This document shows positions 34,613-45,730 of a DNA stretch of 64,000 bases, piece by piece. Under the pieces are notes generated by a model. That model saw nothing but the letters and a program-made list of their open reading frames with translations, did not search any database and was not told the origin of the DNA. Location of the stretch: contig JADPYG010000089.1 in NCBI GenBank assembly GCA_017654735.1, positions 196,001 through 260,000 on the forward strand. The letters run 5' to 3'. How positions within the stretch are numbered: the first letter of the stretch is position 1; the number at the start of each line of letters is the position of its first letter. Both the position numbers and the translations under genes were made by a program. This DNA is from Vishniacozyma victoriae. Its lineage: Eukaryota > Basidiomycota > Tremellomycetes > Tremellales > Bulleribasidiaceae.

Positions 34613-35177
34613 TTGCTAGGATTGTATGTATACATTATTGTGCCAATGAGTGGACGAGGGTAGATCAGGTTGAGCTCACCAAGTGATGGCTTGAGTGCAT
34701 GCAATATCTGCTAAACGTGAATGAGAGAATTGCATGAAACGATATAGAAACTATCTGATCGATTGAGAGACTTTAGATGGCATGATCGGAATTAAAGGAT
34801 TACTGAGGAGGATTGAGATACTGAGTACAATACAGAAACCAACTACCATTACCCAGCTATGCGTTACTCTAAACTGGTGTTCAAAGTCGGGGTGTGGGAG
34901 TATGTAGCTGATTTCATGAAGTAAAGTACAGGTTTGATAAAACGGGAAACGGAATAGTGTCCTTGAGTTGGAGTCGGAGTCATTAGGTGATACTGCCTGA
35001 ACGAGTGTGTAATTGAATAGCGAAAAGCGAATATCGGGAATTGGTGGGGATTAATCGGGAGTGAAGATGATCGGGGCGATGGGAAATAAGAATGGTCGGT
35101 ATATGTTGATGGGGGAAAGAAGGTGATGAAGTTGGCAATTGGCGAAGATGGATGTGGACCGGAACGGTGGGAGGAGC
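34613..35177. other. Convergent 3' spacer
   Basis: About 565 bp between CAP2 (+) and the Rheb-like gene (-). I looked here on the minus strand for a terminal mini-exon encoding a CAAX box and found none that was convincing. Confidence 0.4.
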
Positions 35178-36650
35178 CTAGCTACCCCATCCAGAGAACC
35201 AACCAGTCTTCTTCTTCTCTGGAGCTGGATTCCATCGAGCCTGCATCTCTGAGCATAGGACGTTGAATGCTTTGTCTATTCGTCAGCGTCATCCGGGGCG
35301 GTATGCGATGGATGACATACCAACATTTTTATTATCCTTAGCTGACGACTCGACGAAACCAGCTTTCAATTTCTTTGCCAAAGCCTGTCCTTCGGCGGTA
35401 GTGACTCTCCTATTCCATCAGCTCGTGCAAGTGAGAGGTGAGGTGGACATACCGCTCTCCACTGAGATCGGCTTTCTGACCGACAATGACCATTGGCATA
35501 CTTCCCATCCCGGAGTAATCTAGGATCTTGTCGTAGATTGTCTGGATCATGTCGAAGGATTGTCGAGAATTGATAGAGTAGACTAGAACGTATCCGTGGA
35601 CACCGTTTGCGTATTTGTGGGAAAATAAGGTGTATTCATCCTGGACGTCAGCAATGTCGATGAGGCGAAGAGAGTGACGCGTAAAGAGAACGAAAGCGTC
35701 AAGGGAGTGAGAGAGGGGAAAGACGTACCTGACCAGCGGTGTCGATGATCTCACAATCGTAGTCGATACCATCGTACATGATATGTTTCCGTTCCGTCTG
35801 TTCGATCGTAGGGAAGTATCCCTCGACATAAGTAGGTGGTTGGATATACTGTCTAGTCAAAGACGTCTTGCCTAGTACATTAGCTTTGTTGTGACGCGTA
35901 AACGACGCGAAGAATGAGTGACATACCAACACTAGGTGCACCAAGGATGATGACCTTTCTCTTCATTTGTTTAGGTGCCATTCTTTTAATCTGATCGTAA
36001 GCCTTGGTCTCGGATTTGATAAAGTCGAATCGGGGAGCGAGGAGGATATGCTTCATTTCATCGATCACGATTTCGTATTGTTTTTCATCTTCATCTTCAT
36101 CCTCGTCTTCGTCTTCGTCGTCGGAGATGGACTCGTTTGGGTCTGGCCTATAAGGCTCGCAGGGTATACTGAAAAAATCCCCCTCGGGAGTCTTCCAGAT
36201 CGTTTGTATGATCCCATCGGGGATTTGGCTGAGCGCTAGACGACAAGCGTATCTCGCCCTGATTCGTGGGAAATCTCCCTCGTCTAAATATCGAATAGCA
36301 CTGTAGCTCATCATAGATGAGGGAGTGGGAGTGTGTGGTGTAGGTTTACGCATGTTGGGTGTGGATGTAGAAGTAGATGTCTAGAGACGAACAAGAGGTA
36401 GAGGGAGGACATATAACCGGAAGGATTGTGCCAGCACGATTACCGATTGAAGAGTGGGGGTGAGGAGTAGCTCGAAAACCACCCCTTCCCGTGTTTCTCT
36501 CAATTTGTATAAAGCCAACTGACGAGTAAAGTCATGAAACGGGAATGTGTAAGATTGGCGGAGGGTGGGGGTGAATGTCTCGGGGAGTGTGATATCTAAG
36601 ACTCTAACAGGCCTAGGCCAGTGTTTGAATCCGTCTTTCCTATGATCCAT
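35178..36650 (-). CDS. Rheb-like Ras-family GTPase with unusual N-terminal extension and no CAAX box
   Basis: The GTPase core begins at ATG 35981 (MAPKQMKRKV) and uses 35981-35927, 35871-35729, 35640-35453, 35409-35321 and 35275-35178, giving 190 residues. Motifs: GAPSVGKTS (P-loop), YFPTIEQT (effector loop), DTAGQDEYTLF (Rheb-type switch II), GQKADL where NKxD is expected, and SSAKDN. Rheb activates TOR. Two oddities: the protein ends in GWFSGWGS with no prenylation box, and the frame stays open upstream of 35981. A possible longer model (36650-36444 joined to 36380-35927, GTAATC donor and TAG acceptor, phase 0) gives 392 residues. Its extra 202 residues include a DE-repeat and match no family I know. 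The core is certain; the extension may instead be a 5' leader that is open by chance. Confidence 0.7.
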
Positions 36651-37890
36651 CACGTTGAATCTGGGCTAGTCCATGATCCATGCCCATCTCCACATCTTCA
36701 AGGTTGATTGCTGCCCAATCCAATATCGTCCCATGTTACTAGTCCCCGAGGAGTAGGTTAAGGTGGTACGATCATGACGAGAGTGAACAATTGACGTTTG
36801 GGGTGGATGGAGTAGGATAGAGCAGGATGGAGTAGAGGATGATATGAAACAAGGTTTAAATCCGAACCGCGATCACGAGCAAGGGGTGGGAAACGGAAAG
36901 GTACGTAGTTGAAATGTAAAGGTAGAGAGGTAAAAGGTAAAGGATGGAGGGATGCACACCGGGTATCACTACTCCAGTTTGTAGCGTTCGGTTCGGTATC
37001 GTATGTGTATCGCGTTGATTTCTTGATTTGTGGTATGTTGAAGATGCTCGAGGGAAGGAGAGTTCGATGTTGAATCCGGCCGGTACGAGCGATAGAGTTT
37101 GGGAATATCACTTACGTCTTGAAATATATTCTGTTGATGCAATCCAATCCAATCCTATCTGATCCTATCCTAGCTGTCCTGCTGTGTTCTTGTACGGTTG
37201 AATGTAGTGTCGTTGACTATGTATTAGTTTACAATGTAATGTGTTGGTTGTGAACTAGAGGATCGGCATGAGTTCCGAAATACCGACCCGGTCACATGGT
37301 ACCAGTAATAACTCACAGTAAGGTAGTGGAGATTACGAAATCGGTAATTTGATCGAATTCTTTCCGACTTGGCTTCTATTGTCTCACCAGATTGATGGTC
37401 TTGTAACTATGATATAGAATGAAGCTTGTAGGTAGATGTATGTCATGCTTCACCTTCTTGGATAAACTTGTTGCGAGGGCGGGATATACGGGATGGGCGG
37501 AAGAGTGGAGACTAGAGATTTACTCGTTGTAGTTATTGCGAAGCGAGGATCTACGGATCTTGATGGGCAATTAATTGACCCGATTCGAAATAGATAGTAT
37601 TGTATTGGTCTTTCGTACTGATATTTAGATGGTTATAGTACAACTGGATGTACATATGGGTCCATCTATCAACATGAGATAGCCAAAGGGAGGACGATGG
37701 TAATTAGCAAGGGAGAAGGGATGAAACAGGGCACAAACGTCGATCTCTTAACACCAAAGCTCGGACGTATTTGGGGTAGGAAAGGGTTATTCCAGTGAAC
37801 CCTATCTGTATATCCATACACACAGGTATGACATGTTCCGCCCCGTCGATAGTTGGGGATATAGATGCATCGGACTATGAGGGTCTAATG
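36651..37890. other. Intergenic region, about 1.2 kb
   Basis: Upstream of the Rheb-like gene and downstream of AP-3 mu (both on the minus strand). Short open stretches occur at 36655-37110 on the minus strand that could be 5' leader exons of the Rheb-like gene, but no consistent splice model was found. The rest appears empty. Confidence 0.35.
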
Positions 37891-39650
37891 CTACCACCGT
37901 ACATCTATTTTACCAGATTTTGCTACTTGCCTAACACCCTTGAATGGCTTGTACATCAAATCCCCCTGAACTTTAAGTTGATTCACTTTAAGTCCGGTAA
38001 AGCTGTGATTGGGAATATTAAAAGCGACCTGGAAAGAAGGGGAGGGAGTGGGTTGGGCGTCCCTATCTATCAGCTCGGTTAGTGAGTAGGACATACGTTG
38101 AAGTGAATGATCCAGTCAGAGTGGGCGGTCTCTCGTTGGGTGACAGGGATGATATCGTCCATTTCAGCATCTATTTCATCAGCTTAGCCCATACGAAGGA
38201 AAGTAGATAGCTCACCCTCGAATGAGGATCAAATTCCCAGTTTCCCCCACCTGCGAATCCCTCGGCAGCCGCATCCTGCCTCTTCCCAGCACCAGTAGGT
38301 CCACCCATCGACATAGGCGGACGATCACCAGTAGTAGTCGCACTGACACTACTCGCCCCAGAACCAAGGTGTATGCTAATCACAATATCCTCTACTATGC
38401 GATTGATCTTGGATGATAGCGTCAGAGAGAAGCGGCCTGTTGTCAGCCCGACTCTTGGTACTTTCACTCACCTCCATTCTCCTCGATGACGAGCCCAGGC
38501 TTGAGAGCTAGTGGTAAAGACCGACTCTGAGGTGCGCCCTGGAATTCGAATAACTTGAATTTCCCATCTGGCGGGACAAATGATAGTATACCATCGCGTA
38601 ACCATTTATTATACCTATACATCAGCTCTGTCTCGCGGGATAGATGAGAGGGGAAGCTACCGTATACAAGGATGAAATGAGCAGTCGGACATGACTTTTG
38701 GATTATGGAATGTGAGGATCAAGTCGGGATTGGCTGATAATCGGGAATTGCAGTTAACAATCCCCCAGATCTCGGTCGATAGGATGTTTCCTCGTCTAGA
38801 CATTAGCTCGGACAAGCACCAGTGCTGGGAGGCTAACCTGTCCACGATAGCATCTATTGATTCCGCCATGTCAAAGTATATCTCATTATTCGAATGCCGT
38901 ATTCCTTGTTTACGCCATGGTATTGGCGCTGCGAGTGGTGCTGTAGTTGGTGCTTGGATACTAGTCGGAATCAGCTTGTTCGAGGGATAGTACACATTAG
39001 CTAGACTCACCCCGAAACACCAGCTACATTCAATAATTTCCGCATCAGAGTAGGCGGGAGGACGATTTCCTTGAGCATCGCTGATTCCATCGTCATTGGG
39101 TGTCCTTCGTCTAGCATCTCTTCTACTAGCTGTTCATCGGCTTCTTTCTTCTGCAGTTTTGGAAGGATTAGACGTACCATGTAGACGATATCAAAGTTAT
39201 CCTTTATTGCAGTCTCGGTAACATCCCCCAGATAATCCTGTAGCGTCTCCAAAAACGACTCGAGGAACGAAAAAGCGAACAGGGGATTGACTATCATCAG
39301 CTCTCCCCTCTCTACATATATCAAGGACGCACCCTCCTGTCCGACGGGGACCAAGAACCTCAATCCCTCTCTCTGAATGTGACAGATCCCAGCTCCTCCC
39401 ATACCTGTCTTGTTCAGAGTGTTTACCCATATCACTGGATCTAGAGATCCTCGGGTAGATGTTGATGGGTCTTTTATGTGTTTTTGAGAGGCGTGATTGA
39501 ACGCGTCTATACAGACTGAGGGGTAGGAGGGGGGATGAGATGGGAAGTGGGAGGTTACGATTGGTTTCCTGCTTGTCAGTGAGATCCCTGTCCTGTCTAA
39601 TATTAGACTCACCCATTCGTATCCAATATGATCAAGCCGTCGACCCGCAT
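37891..39650 (-). CDS. APM3: AP-3 adaptor complex subunit mu
   Basis: Nine exons (39650-39613, 39568-39178, 39129-39011, 38960-38838, 38795-38661, 38614-38472, 38436-38216, 38170-38097, 38062-37891) encode 471 residues. The N-terminal longin-like part starts MRVDGLIILDTNG and runs to VEEMLDEGHPMTMESAMLKEI. The mu homology domain shows APIPWRK, NNEIYFDMAESIDAIVD, GNILSTEIWG, NPDLILTFHNP, LKWTISSL and the C-terminal block FTGLKVNQLKVQGD ... KPFKGV. AP-3 sorts cargo from Golgi/endosomes to the vacuole. The intron 39177-39130 is 48 nt, a multiple of three with no stop, so retention would add 16 residues. It is divergent from the LACTB2-like gene. Confidence 0.93.
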
Positions 39651-40001
39651 GATACCTGTGCTTGATGTTATTCAACACACCATCCAAGTGATCACCCTTT
39701 CTCTCACCAGCGTCATTTGCCACGTGTTACTCCCCGGATATAGCCGACACCCACTCCTCCACCAAAGCTCTCTCCGTTGTTCAATATCTCCTGTATGCAC
39801 CCATGTCATCCCTTCACAACTTACCCCCGGTCGTCATCATCTCCTTTCATCCTGGCTAGGCCGTTCATCTTGCTGTCAAGGCGGGTGAATCGTTCTGGAA
39901 TCACCTACCGCCTGTTACATTTTGCTAAACAACATTACATACCAACCCCAATATCAAGATCAACCAGTAATCTTAGTCGACACATACATACCGAAACCAA
40001 G
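39651..40001. promoter_or_regulatory. Divergent promoter of AP-3 mu and LACTB2-like genes
   Basis: A 351-bp region serving two genes in opposite directions, with CACGTG at 39721-39726. No other element is recognised with confidence. Confidence 0.4.
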
Positions 40002-41651
40002 ATGCCAGGTGGATTTTATGACCCTAAGCCCTACACGGTTATGCCGGCTGATACCGAGAGGTTGAGTGATGTAGTCAAGGTAAGCTATCGTGGGTGGAAA
40101 CTCTGTTCTTAGCTGACGGGCAGCTCTCCGCTCATGTTACCCGTATCCTCGGCCAGAACCCGGGAATGATGACTCTTCAAGGAACGAACTCTTATCTACT
40201 CCAACCGCCTTCCAACCCTCTCGCACCTATCATGCTTATCGATACCTCGTCCCCTCATACTGCCGACCAATACGTCGACTTACTCCTCACTCACCTATAT
40301 GGCCTCGGCTTGAATTCCGGTTCTCGAGAAACTCATTTCGAATCGGTCTACGCTCAAGACTCCCTTGAGAAATATCCCAAGGAGAAACAGGAGGAATACA
40401 AAGCTGCTATGATTGCTGAACGAGCCGATAATCCTCGAGCGAGCGAGTCCAATTTGAATGAATATGGGGTTGTTTCCGGTTGGACCAAAACCGCTACTCA
40501 GGAGAGACGACTTCCTCCCGTGGAACACATTGTTCTTACTCATCGACACTTGGACCATGTTGGTGCCGTTGCTGCTTTACTCGATATGCTCAAGTCCAAC
40601 GGTCTACCCCGACCAAAAATTTGGAAAATGCTCTCACCAGATGAAGTGGAATTGGGCAAAGACGATCGAGATCGACATACTACCGACGCTGCCTTCGTAA
40701 ATGGTCTCCCAAAAGACTCTTATGTCCCATTCCAGCCCCTCCAGCCTCTCCATCCACTCATGCCTGGGTTGATGTTGTCGCTCATTGATCCCGAATACAA
40801 GTACCTTGTCGAGAAGGATAAAGTCAAGTGGAATGATATTCCCGAAATCTGTCGAGTCAGTGTACGATGTCTCAAGACTCCCGGACATACTGCCGATTCA
40901 GTCGCACTTGTCATGTGCGAGGGTGAGAGGGGGGTGTTTACGGGTGATACCGTTCTTGGTCAGGGTACTACCATCTTTACCGATCTATCTGCCTGTAAGT
41001 CATCTCTCTCCTCCTCAAATCTCCCGCTAACATACAGACATGCTCTCACTCAAGACTCTCCTCGCTCTCAAACCTGGAGTACTCTACCCCGCTCATGGTC
41101 CTCATATCCCGGGACACGAAGCCGCCCAAGCCCATATCCAAAACTACATCACCCACCGACAAGATCGAGAGAATCAAATCATTGAAGTCCTCCAAACCGC
41201 TTCCAAAGATCCAAACTACATCACAACCACCCTCCAAGGCCTCATTACCAAATTCGAAAAAGATGCCCTCGACCACGAGAATTACAAAGAGGAATTCATG
41301 ACCCAAGTCCCAGCTCGAGATGGAGGATTGACCCCAGCTCAAAAAAAGGCTAAAGATGAAGCTAAAGCTAAAGCTATGAAAGGGTTGGAAGTGGATGGTG
41401 GAGTTAGGATTGTTGGATTGGATAATATCGCGAGGATAATTTACAAGACGAAAGATGAGAAAGTTGTTTTTGCTGCCAAGAAGAGTTTGACGGCTCATCT
41501 TGAGAAATTGATTAGGGAGGGTAAAGTGAAGAAGGGGAGGGGTATTAATCCGGTAATTCTGGATGGCAAAGTCGGGGAGGCTAGGGAGGTAGAGGGGTAT
41601 GAGCTTACGGAGGAATCGGCTGCGGAGGATGAGGGGAAGAATGACGGCTGA
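40002..41651 (+). CDS. Metallo-beta-lactamase fold hydrolase, LACTB2-like
   Basis: Three exons (40002-40079, 40124-40994, 41038-41651) give 520 residues. The metal-binding set of the fold is clear: THRHLDHVG (the HxHxDH motif with Arg, i.e. H-x-H-x-D-H), TPGHTADS with the next His, FTGDTVLG with the bridging Asp, and YPAHGPHI with the last His. The N-terminal NPGMMTLQGTNSYLL is the LACTB2 hallmark. The human relative is a mitochondrial single-strand endoribonuclease; fungal relatives are also annotated near polyketide lactamases, so the substrate is inference. At 520 residues it is much longer than human LACTB2 (about 290), because of an insertion before the HxHxDH motif and a charged Lys/Glu C-terminal helix. 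Confidence 0.9.
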
Positions 41652-41975
41652 TATCCGTTGACCCCAGTCCAACATGTACATCATTGCTTGATTTGAAGTG
41701 ACTCATCAACTCGTTCGGGCGCTTCAATGACCTAGCACCGCTCAGATTAATCGACAAACCTATTTTGAGTTGATCCGCCTGCTAAACCTACCAGGATGTA
41801 TCCTCGTAGCGGCCTGGCAGCCCGTAGGTCTGTCTGAGAACAGGTCAGTGTGGGGCAGCTCAAGTCCGACCAATGGTGATTCTTCCTCAAATGCTGAGTG
41901 ACACACGACACACTCGATCATTCATGCGGTACGACTCGTAACACTCACAATACTACCAAGATCCTCCTGTCCGAT
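41652..41975. other. Spacer at the left edge of accessory island 3
   Basis: About 320 bp, convergent 3' ends. Nothing supported. Confidence 0.35.
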
Positions 41976-42587
41976 CTACAATTCTTCATGATCGCTCTTT
42001 CTCAGCCTCCTCGACCCACGCGCAACCATTTTGCTCACACTCGAGAACTTGTCGACCACCTTCTTTGCCGCGTGCAGAGCAGCAGTTCCTGACTCAACCG
42101 TAATTGAGGCAGACCATGCGGGGTTGGTCCCGCCGCACTTCTTTGGTTTTTCCAGGTTGAAATGCGTTTTTGAGTCCTTGTTGTCGTATTTTCCGACTTG
42201 CACCTTAACAACACGTTGGGAGTCGTGAATATCACGACTGAACCCATCATTCAATTCGTACACCAGCTCTCTCATGGTCTCGTCGTGATCCGCGTGGTGA
42301 GAAGGACCTTGATCCAGATCGGACGGTAATCTGTGAAAATCGAAATGGTCACCCCCCGCCTCGGAGTATCCAATGCAGTATCTGGATACCCGTGTCTGGG
42401 GTGTGATCGAAGCGAGGGTCGTACCATGAAGAGAGGCGGTTCGTGCGTGACCTTCGGTGGTAGCAGTGGTATCGGGGTCAGCGGCGCCACCAGCAGTCGA
42501 TTCAGTGGCAAAGCTGTCGGTCGTAGGAGCTCTGTGGGTGGTAGCTGGCGGGAAGGAATTGGAGGCTGATGGGTTTCGCGAAGTCAT
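41976..42587 (-). CDS. Small orphan protein F, possible short member of the accessory family
   Basis: Single exon, 203 residues, ATG at 42587. The first 65 residues are Thr/Ala/Ser-rich and disordered. The segment RYCIGYSEAGGDHFDFHRL (about residues 69-87) resembles the C ... F core of the accessory family but lacks the F-x-G glycine, and SGTAALHAAKKVVDKF near residue 167 resembles the Ala/Leu helix that closes the domain. The order of the two parts fits. The similarity is weak and may be chance. It ends in a basic patch (SRRLRKS). No known family, signal peptide or membrane segment. Confidence 0.55.
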   Translation of the reverse strand: MTSRNPSASNSFPPATTHRAPTTDSFATESTAGGAADPDTTATTEGHARTASLHGTTLASITPQTRVSRYCIGYSEAGGDHFDFHRLPSDLDQGPSHHADHDETMRELVYELNDGFSRDIHDSQRVVKVQVGKYDNKDSKTHFNLEKPKKCGGTNPAWSASITVESGTAALHAAKKVVDKFSSVSKMVARGSRRLRKSDHEEL

Positions 42588-43458
42588 GTTGTTGTCAATG
42601 TGGTATAAGTAGAGGTTCGAATTCGGAAATTAAGGCTGAGAAGTGATAAGAGAGGGAAAGATAAGGCCTTTCCCGTTGCGCTTCTCGTGCAATATCGCCT
42701 TCCTTACGATATGCTCAAGTGTGTCAGGACGTTTGGCCAGATGAAAGGATGAGTGACATCCGTTGTTGACGCGCTCCACTGACGTTCAGCGGCCATAGAT
42801 TCGCCATGGACCCATATAGTGTCTAGCTACGTCAAGTACCGATTTGCCTGACGCTCTTGTCACTGCCCTGTTCCATACCTGTGTACTGTCCTCACGAAGA
42901 CCCTCAGGGGACTCTGAGCGTATCAGGCCTGACGAAAGTCGTACTTTCGATCATTCCGACTAGCAAGATCAACTTCAGACCGTTTATGCTTGGTTGATGT
43001 CGTATGAAAAGAAGTTCGAATCAAGCCCAGGAGGGATGAAGAGGAGAAGCGACTGGCGAATGGCCTTATCGCAACGCCTTTGAAAGAGAGTGCATCGCCC
43101 TAAGGGTCAAATGTATGACATAGACAAAGGTTGGTCAAGATCCTATGTCCGTCACGAAACTCGAACAAGGTGGGATCAAAGGTTCAGCAACTGTATTGTG
43201 GAGCGTTCTCCTGCGTCCCCTTATTGGAGTCAGGTATGGCTATGCTCATGCCGCGCCTCTCACCCCATACGCCATCCTTTTACAGACCCATCCTTTGCAT
43301 GTATTGGGTTTCATGGAGCTCAGGGTGCTCGTCAGTTATGATACTCCCTTTGTCTATGCTGCGCTATGTACTATATATAGCATGTAGGCGTCTTGATGTG
43401 TCTTCTTTCCATCATCAATCAACGAAAGAACCCCTCAACTCGTCACCCGAAAGCCAAC
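42588..43458. other. Divergent spacer within accessory island 3
   Basis: About 870 bp between orphan genes F (-) and G (+). Short frames near 43090-43390 have no features supporting coding. A TATATATAGCATG stretch near 43372 may be a core promoter for G. Confidence 0.35.
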
Positions 43459-44119
43459 ATGGATCCCACGAACACAAAAAACGACTCCTCCCATGAAAAT
43501 TGTCCGCACAAACCAGTATTGACAAGAAGTCATGTTATGGACAATCAGTGGTCGCTGTACGAGAGGATTACAGACTTGAAGGAGGCTTGGCAAGAGCGGG
43601 CTGACAAAGCCTCCGCAAATGAGACTCTACCTGCTGCCACCAAGCAATCTGTTGCCTCCATTTCAAATGCTTATGCCTCCCTTGCTGGGCTTGCAAACCC
43701 AAAGACCCGACTTTTGGCTCAGTCGGTCTACCTGTCTCAGCTCAACACTGCCGAAGGTTCCATTCAAAGCAACGGATCCGCCTCTCTACTGCCTTCGGAA
43801 ACCTTGGGTGAACTCAAAAAAGACAAGAGCCAGACACTTTTCAACATGTACGCTGCAGCTTGTGCCGCTCGCAAGAAGCCAATCACGGAGAACCCCGACA
43901 CTTTGAATAACTCCCAGGTCTTTGCACTTGCGGTGACTCATGTGAGCAAGCTATCCCGGGCTGTGCGTATTGCTGCTGACCATCGAGATTCCCAAACGGA
44001 CTCAAACTGAGCAAGAAACCTGCAAGGACGAGGAGGACTATGCGGCACTGCGAGAGTTTGACAGGGACAGAAACAACGCCTACCGTAGGTTACTGGATTC
44101 GGTTCAGGAAGCGGGCTGA
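43459..44119 (+). CDS. Orphan protein G
   Basis: Exon 43459-43941 is open on its own to a stop at 44010, but a 46-nt intron (GTGAGC donor at 43942, GCTGACC branch site, AG at 43986-43987) joins it in phase to 43988-44119, whose frame is rich in charged coding-like residues (CKDEEDYAALREFDRDRNNAYRRLL begins this part). The spliced protein has 204 residues, is largely alpha-helical in character (Ala/Leu/Gln) and Ser-rich, and matches no family I know. The ATG at 43459 follows an AC-rich leader. The intron model is inference; the unspliced alternative is 183 residues. Confidence 0.55.
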
Positions 44120-44441
44120 GTGGCCAGCGGTGAGCCGACTACAACCGGAAGAGTTCAGTTTGGCCCGGCTGCTTGTTGTAGCGGGAATATGTGATCAACT
44201 GTTCTGCTTTTCCCCGTTCCATATCTTATATGCATGTGCAAACTGTCCCAAGAAGGGCAAGCGGAAGGAACACCAAGACGCGGACCAGTCCCTCCTGAAA
44301 GCCGCCCTTCCAATCCAGACATCTGCGCCTCATCCCGTATTTTTGCATGAAAGAACGCCAGTACAGCAAGTCACTTAATATGGCAAAGCTTGAGCAGCAC
44401 AGCATGTGAAGCCCCTTTGATCCCCTTTTCCTGTGAAACCC
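44120..44441. other. Spacer between orphan genes G and H
   Basis: About 320 bp with no supported feature. Confidence 0.3.
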
Positions 44442-45467
44442 ATGTCGCTCCACAAGTCTGCACAGCATTTGGGCGGACCATTCATCTTCACCACATCAAA
44501 GGGTGCTCTGGCTTTGCTCCTCGACCAGATCCTCTTTTCGGCGAGCCTGTACCACGCAAGGATATTTCCTACCAGCTTCGACCCGTCTCAGGGATGTTGC
44601 TTCCTCGGACAAGCGGGTGGTCCAGCGCCCTTTGTTCTGAAAGGGCATATATGTCTTTGGATTATTGACTACGAAGTACACTCTTCACATCATCCTTGCT
44701 TCAACCCAATCTGAGCCATGAACCGACCAAACCCTACAGCACCGACATTTCATTGGTATTGCAGCTGCCAAAAAGAAGACGGAAGCGATTCAGGCGGGGT
44801 TGACGCTTACAGGTGCCGCTTGGAGAGACATCAAGCCCAAAATCGCTACGACAGTGCTCCGAGTGTGGCCTACTGAGGCGGAGGTGATCTGTGGGACTGC
44901 CCTATCCGACTATTGCGACTCTTGGTTGTCTTTTTCTAGGCCCGACCAGATGCCGATAGAGCTTGTGGCCACTCACAACCAAATCAAAGCAACGAAAGCA
45001 ACGCTTGAAGGCACGGCCGGGTTCAAGAAACTCGACCCAATGATCATGGAGGAGCTGCAAAAAGATCAGGAGGACCTTGAGTTTCTCGCTCTTGCTGGTT
45101 GGTGTGAATCGATTCAGGGATACTGCGAACCGATTCGTGATATGTCTGAAACAAGAGCTCTTTCGCGAAAACTCTTCCTGGACAAACAGAATAGGCCAGA
45201 TGTCAGTATAATCACCCTCGACACTGCCCCAGCTGACCAGCAGTCGCCACCCTCGGATGGTACTGGTGAGTTGCTCTTTTTCTTGAGGAGGCCTGCGATG
45301 CTGAATTGGCAGAACGAAAGAGACAGCAGCAGATCGTCTTTGATGCATGTTGTGTCGGTTCTAAGTATCCGACCAAGGGACCCTTTTCCGGATCAGAGTC
45401 AGTCCCCATCGCCGAGGAAAAAAGGGGCTCGAATGACTTGAATGACTCGGAGACAAAGGGGTGGTGA
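44442..45467 (+). CDS. Orphan protein H
   Basis: Best model is three exons: 44442-44675, 44740-45265 and 45313-45467, giving 304 residues. The second intron is well supported (GTGAGT donor at 45266, GCTGAAT branch, CAG acceptor), because the downstream frame continues in phase with coding-like charged sequence to TGA 45465-45467. The first exon is less certain: the main frame lacks an ATG, and joining a GTACAC donor at 44676 to a CAG ending at 44739 restores one in phase. The N-terminal part is hydrophobic and aromatic-rich without a clear membrane span; the middle is acidic and helical; the C-terminus is charged. No family recognised. Same orientation as G, perhaps part of one unstable island. 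Confidence 0.5.
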
Positions 45468-45583
45468 GCAGCCATGTGATGCTTGGGGCTTCTGTCTTCT
45501 TTATGTATATTTCTGAGTCTCTATATTTATGTATGTGCATAGTTTTGATCATGTATGCAGCTCCTGATTAGGCCCAACGAGCG

Positions 45584-45686
45584 CCTCTCAGCGAGAGGTC
45601 ACAAATCGTCTAAGCTTCCCTCTATGCTCGGGCCCTCGTCAGCTCATCCTGAGCCTTTCTGAGTGGGCCGCTGAGCTGGACGAGGG
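45584..45686. repeat. Two neighbouring hairpin-forming inverted repeats
   Basis: First hairpin: CCTCTC-AGC-GAGAGG at 45584-45598. Second: arms at 45633-45649 (CCCTCGTC then AGCTCATC) and 45670-45686 (GCTGAGCTGG then ACGAGGG), nearly complementary. Both lie between the convergent stop codons of orphan gene H and the PfkB-like gene. They could mark 3' end formation or be a decayed small mobile element. Confidence 0.5.
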
Positions 45687-45730
45687 TCGCTCTCAATATG
45701 GTCTCACATTTTCACCTCGTCTATCTCTAC

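Noticed and set aside
34613..35177. Hidden 3' mini-exon encoding a CAAX box for the Rheb-like gene
   Set aside because: Read on the minus strand, no acceptor followed by Cys-aliphatic-aliphatic-x-stop in the needed phase was found near enough to be convincing.
40295..41684. Long antisense frames over the LACTB2-like gene
   Set aside because: Shadows of the codon pattern of the + strand gene; no motifs.
43090..43390. Three overlapping + strand frames before orphan gene G
   Set aside because: Different frames over the same DNA without splice signals or protein-like composition; more likely promoter and leader.
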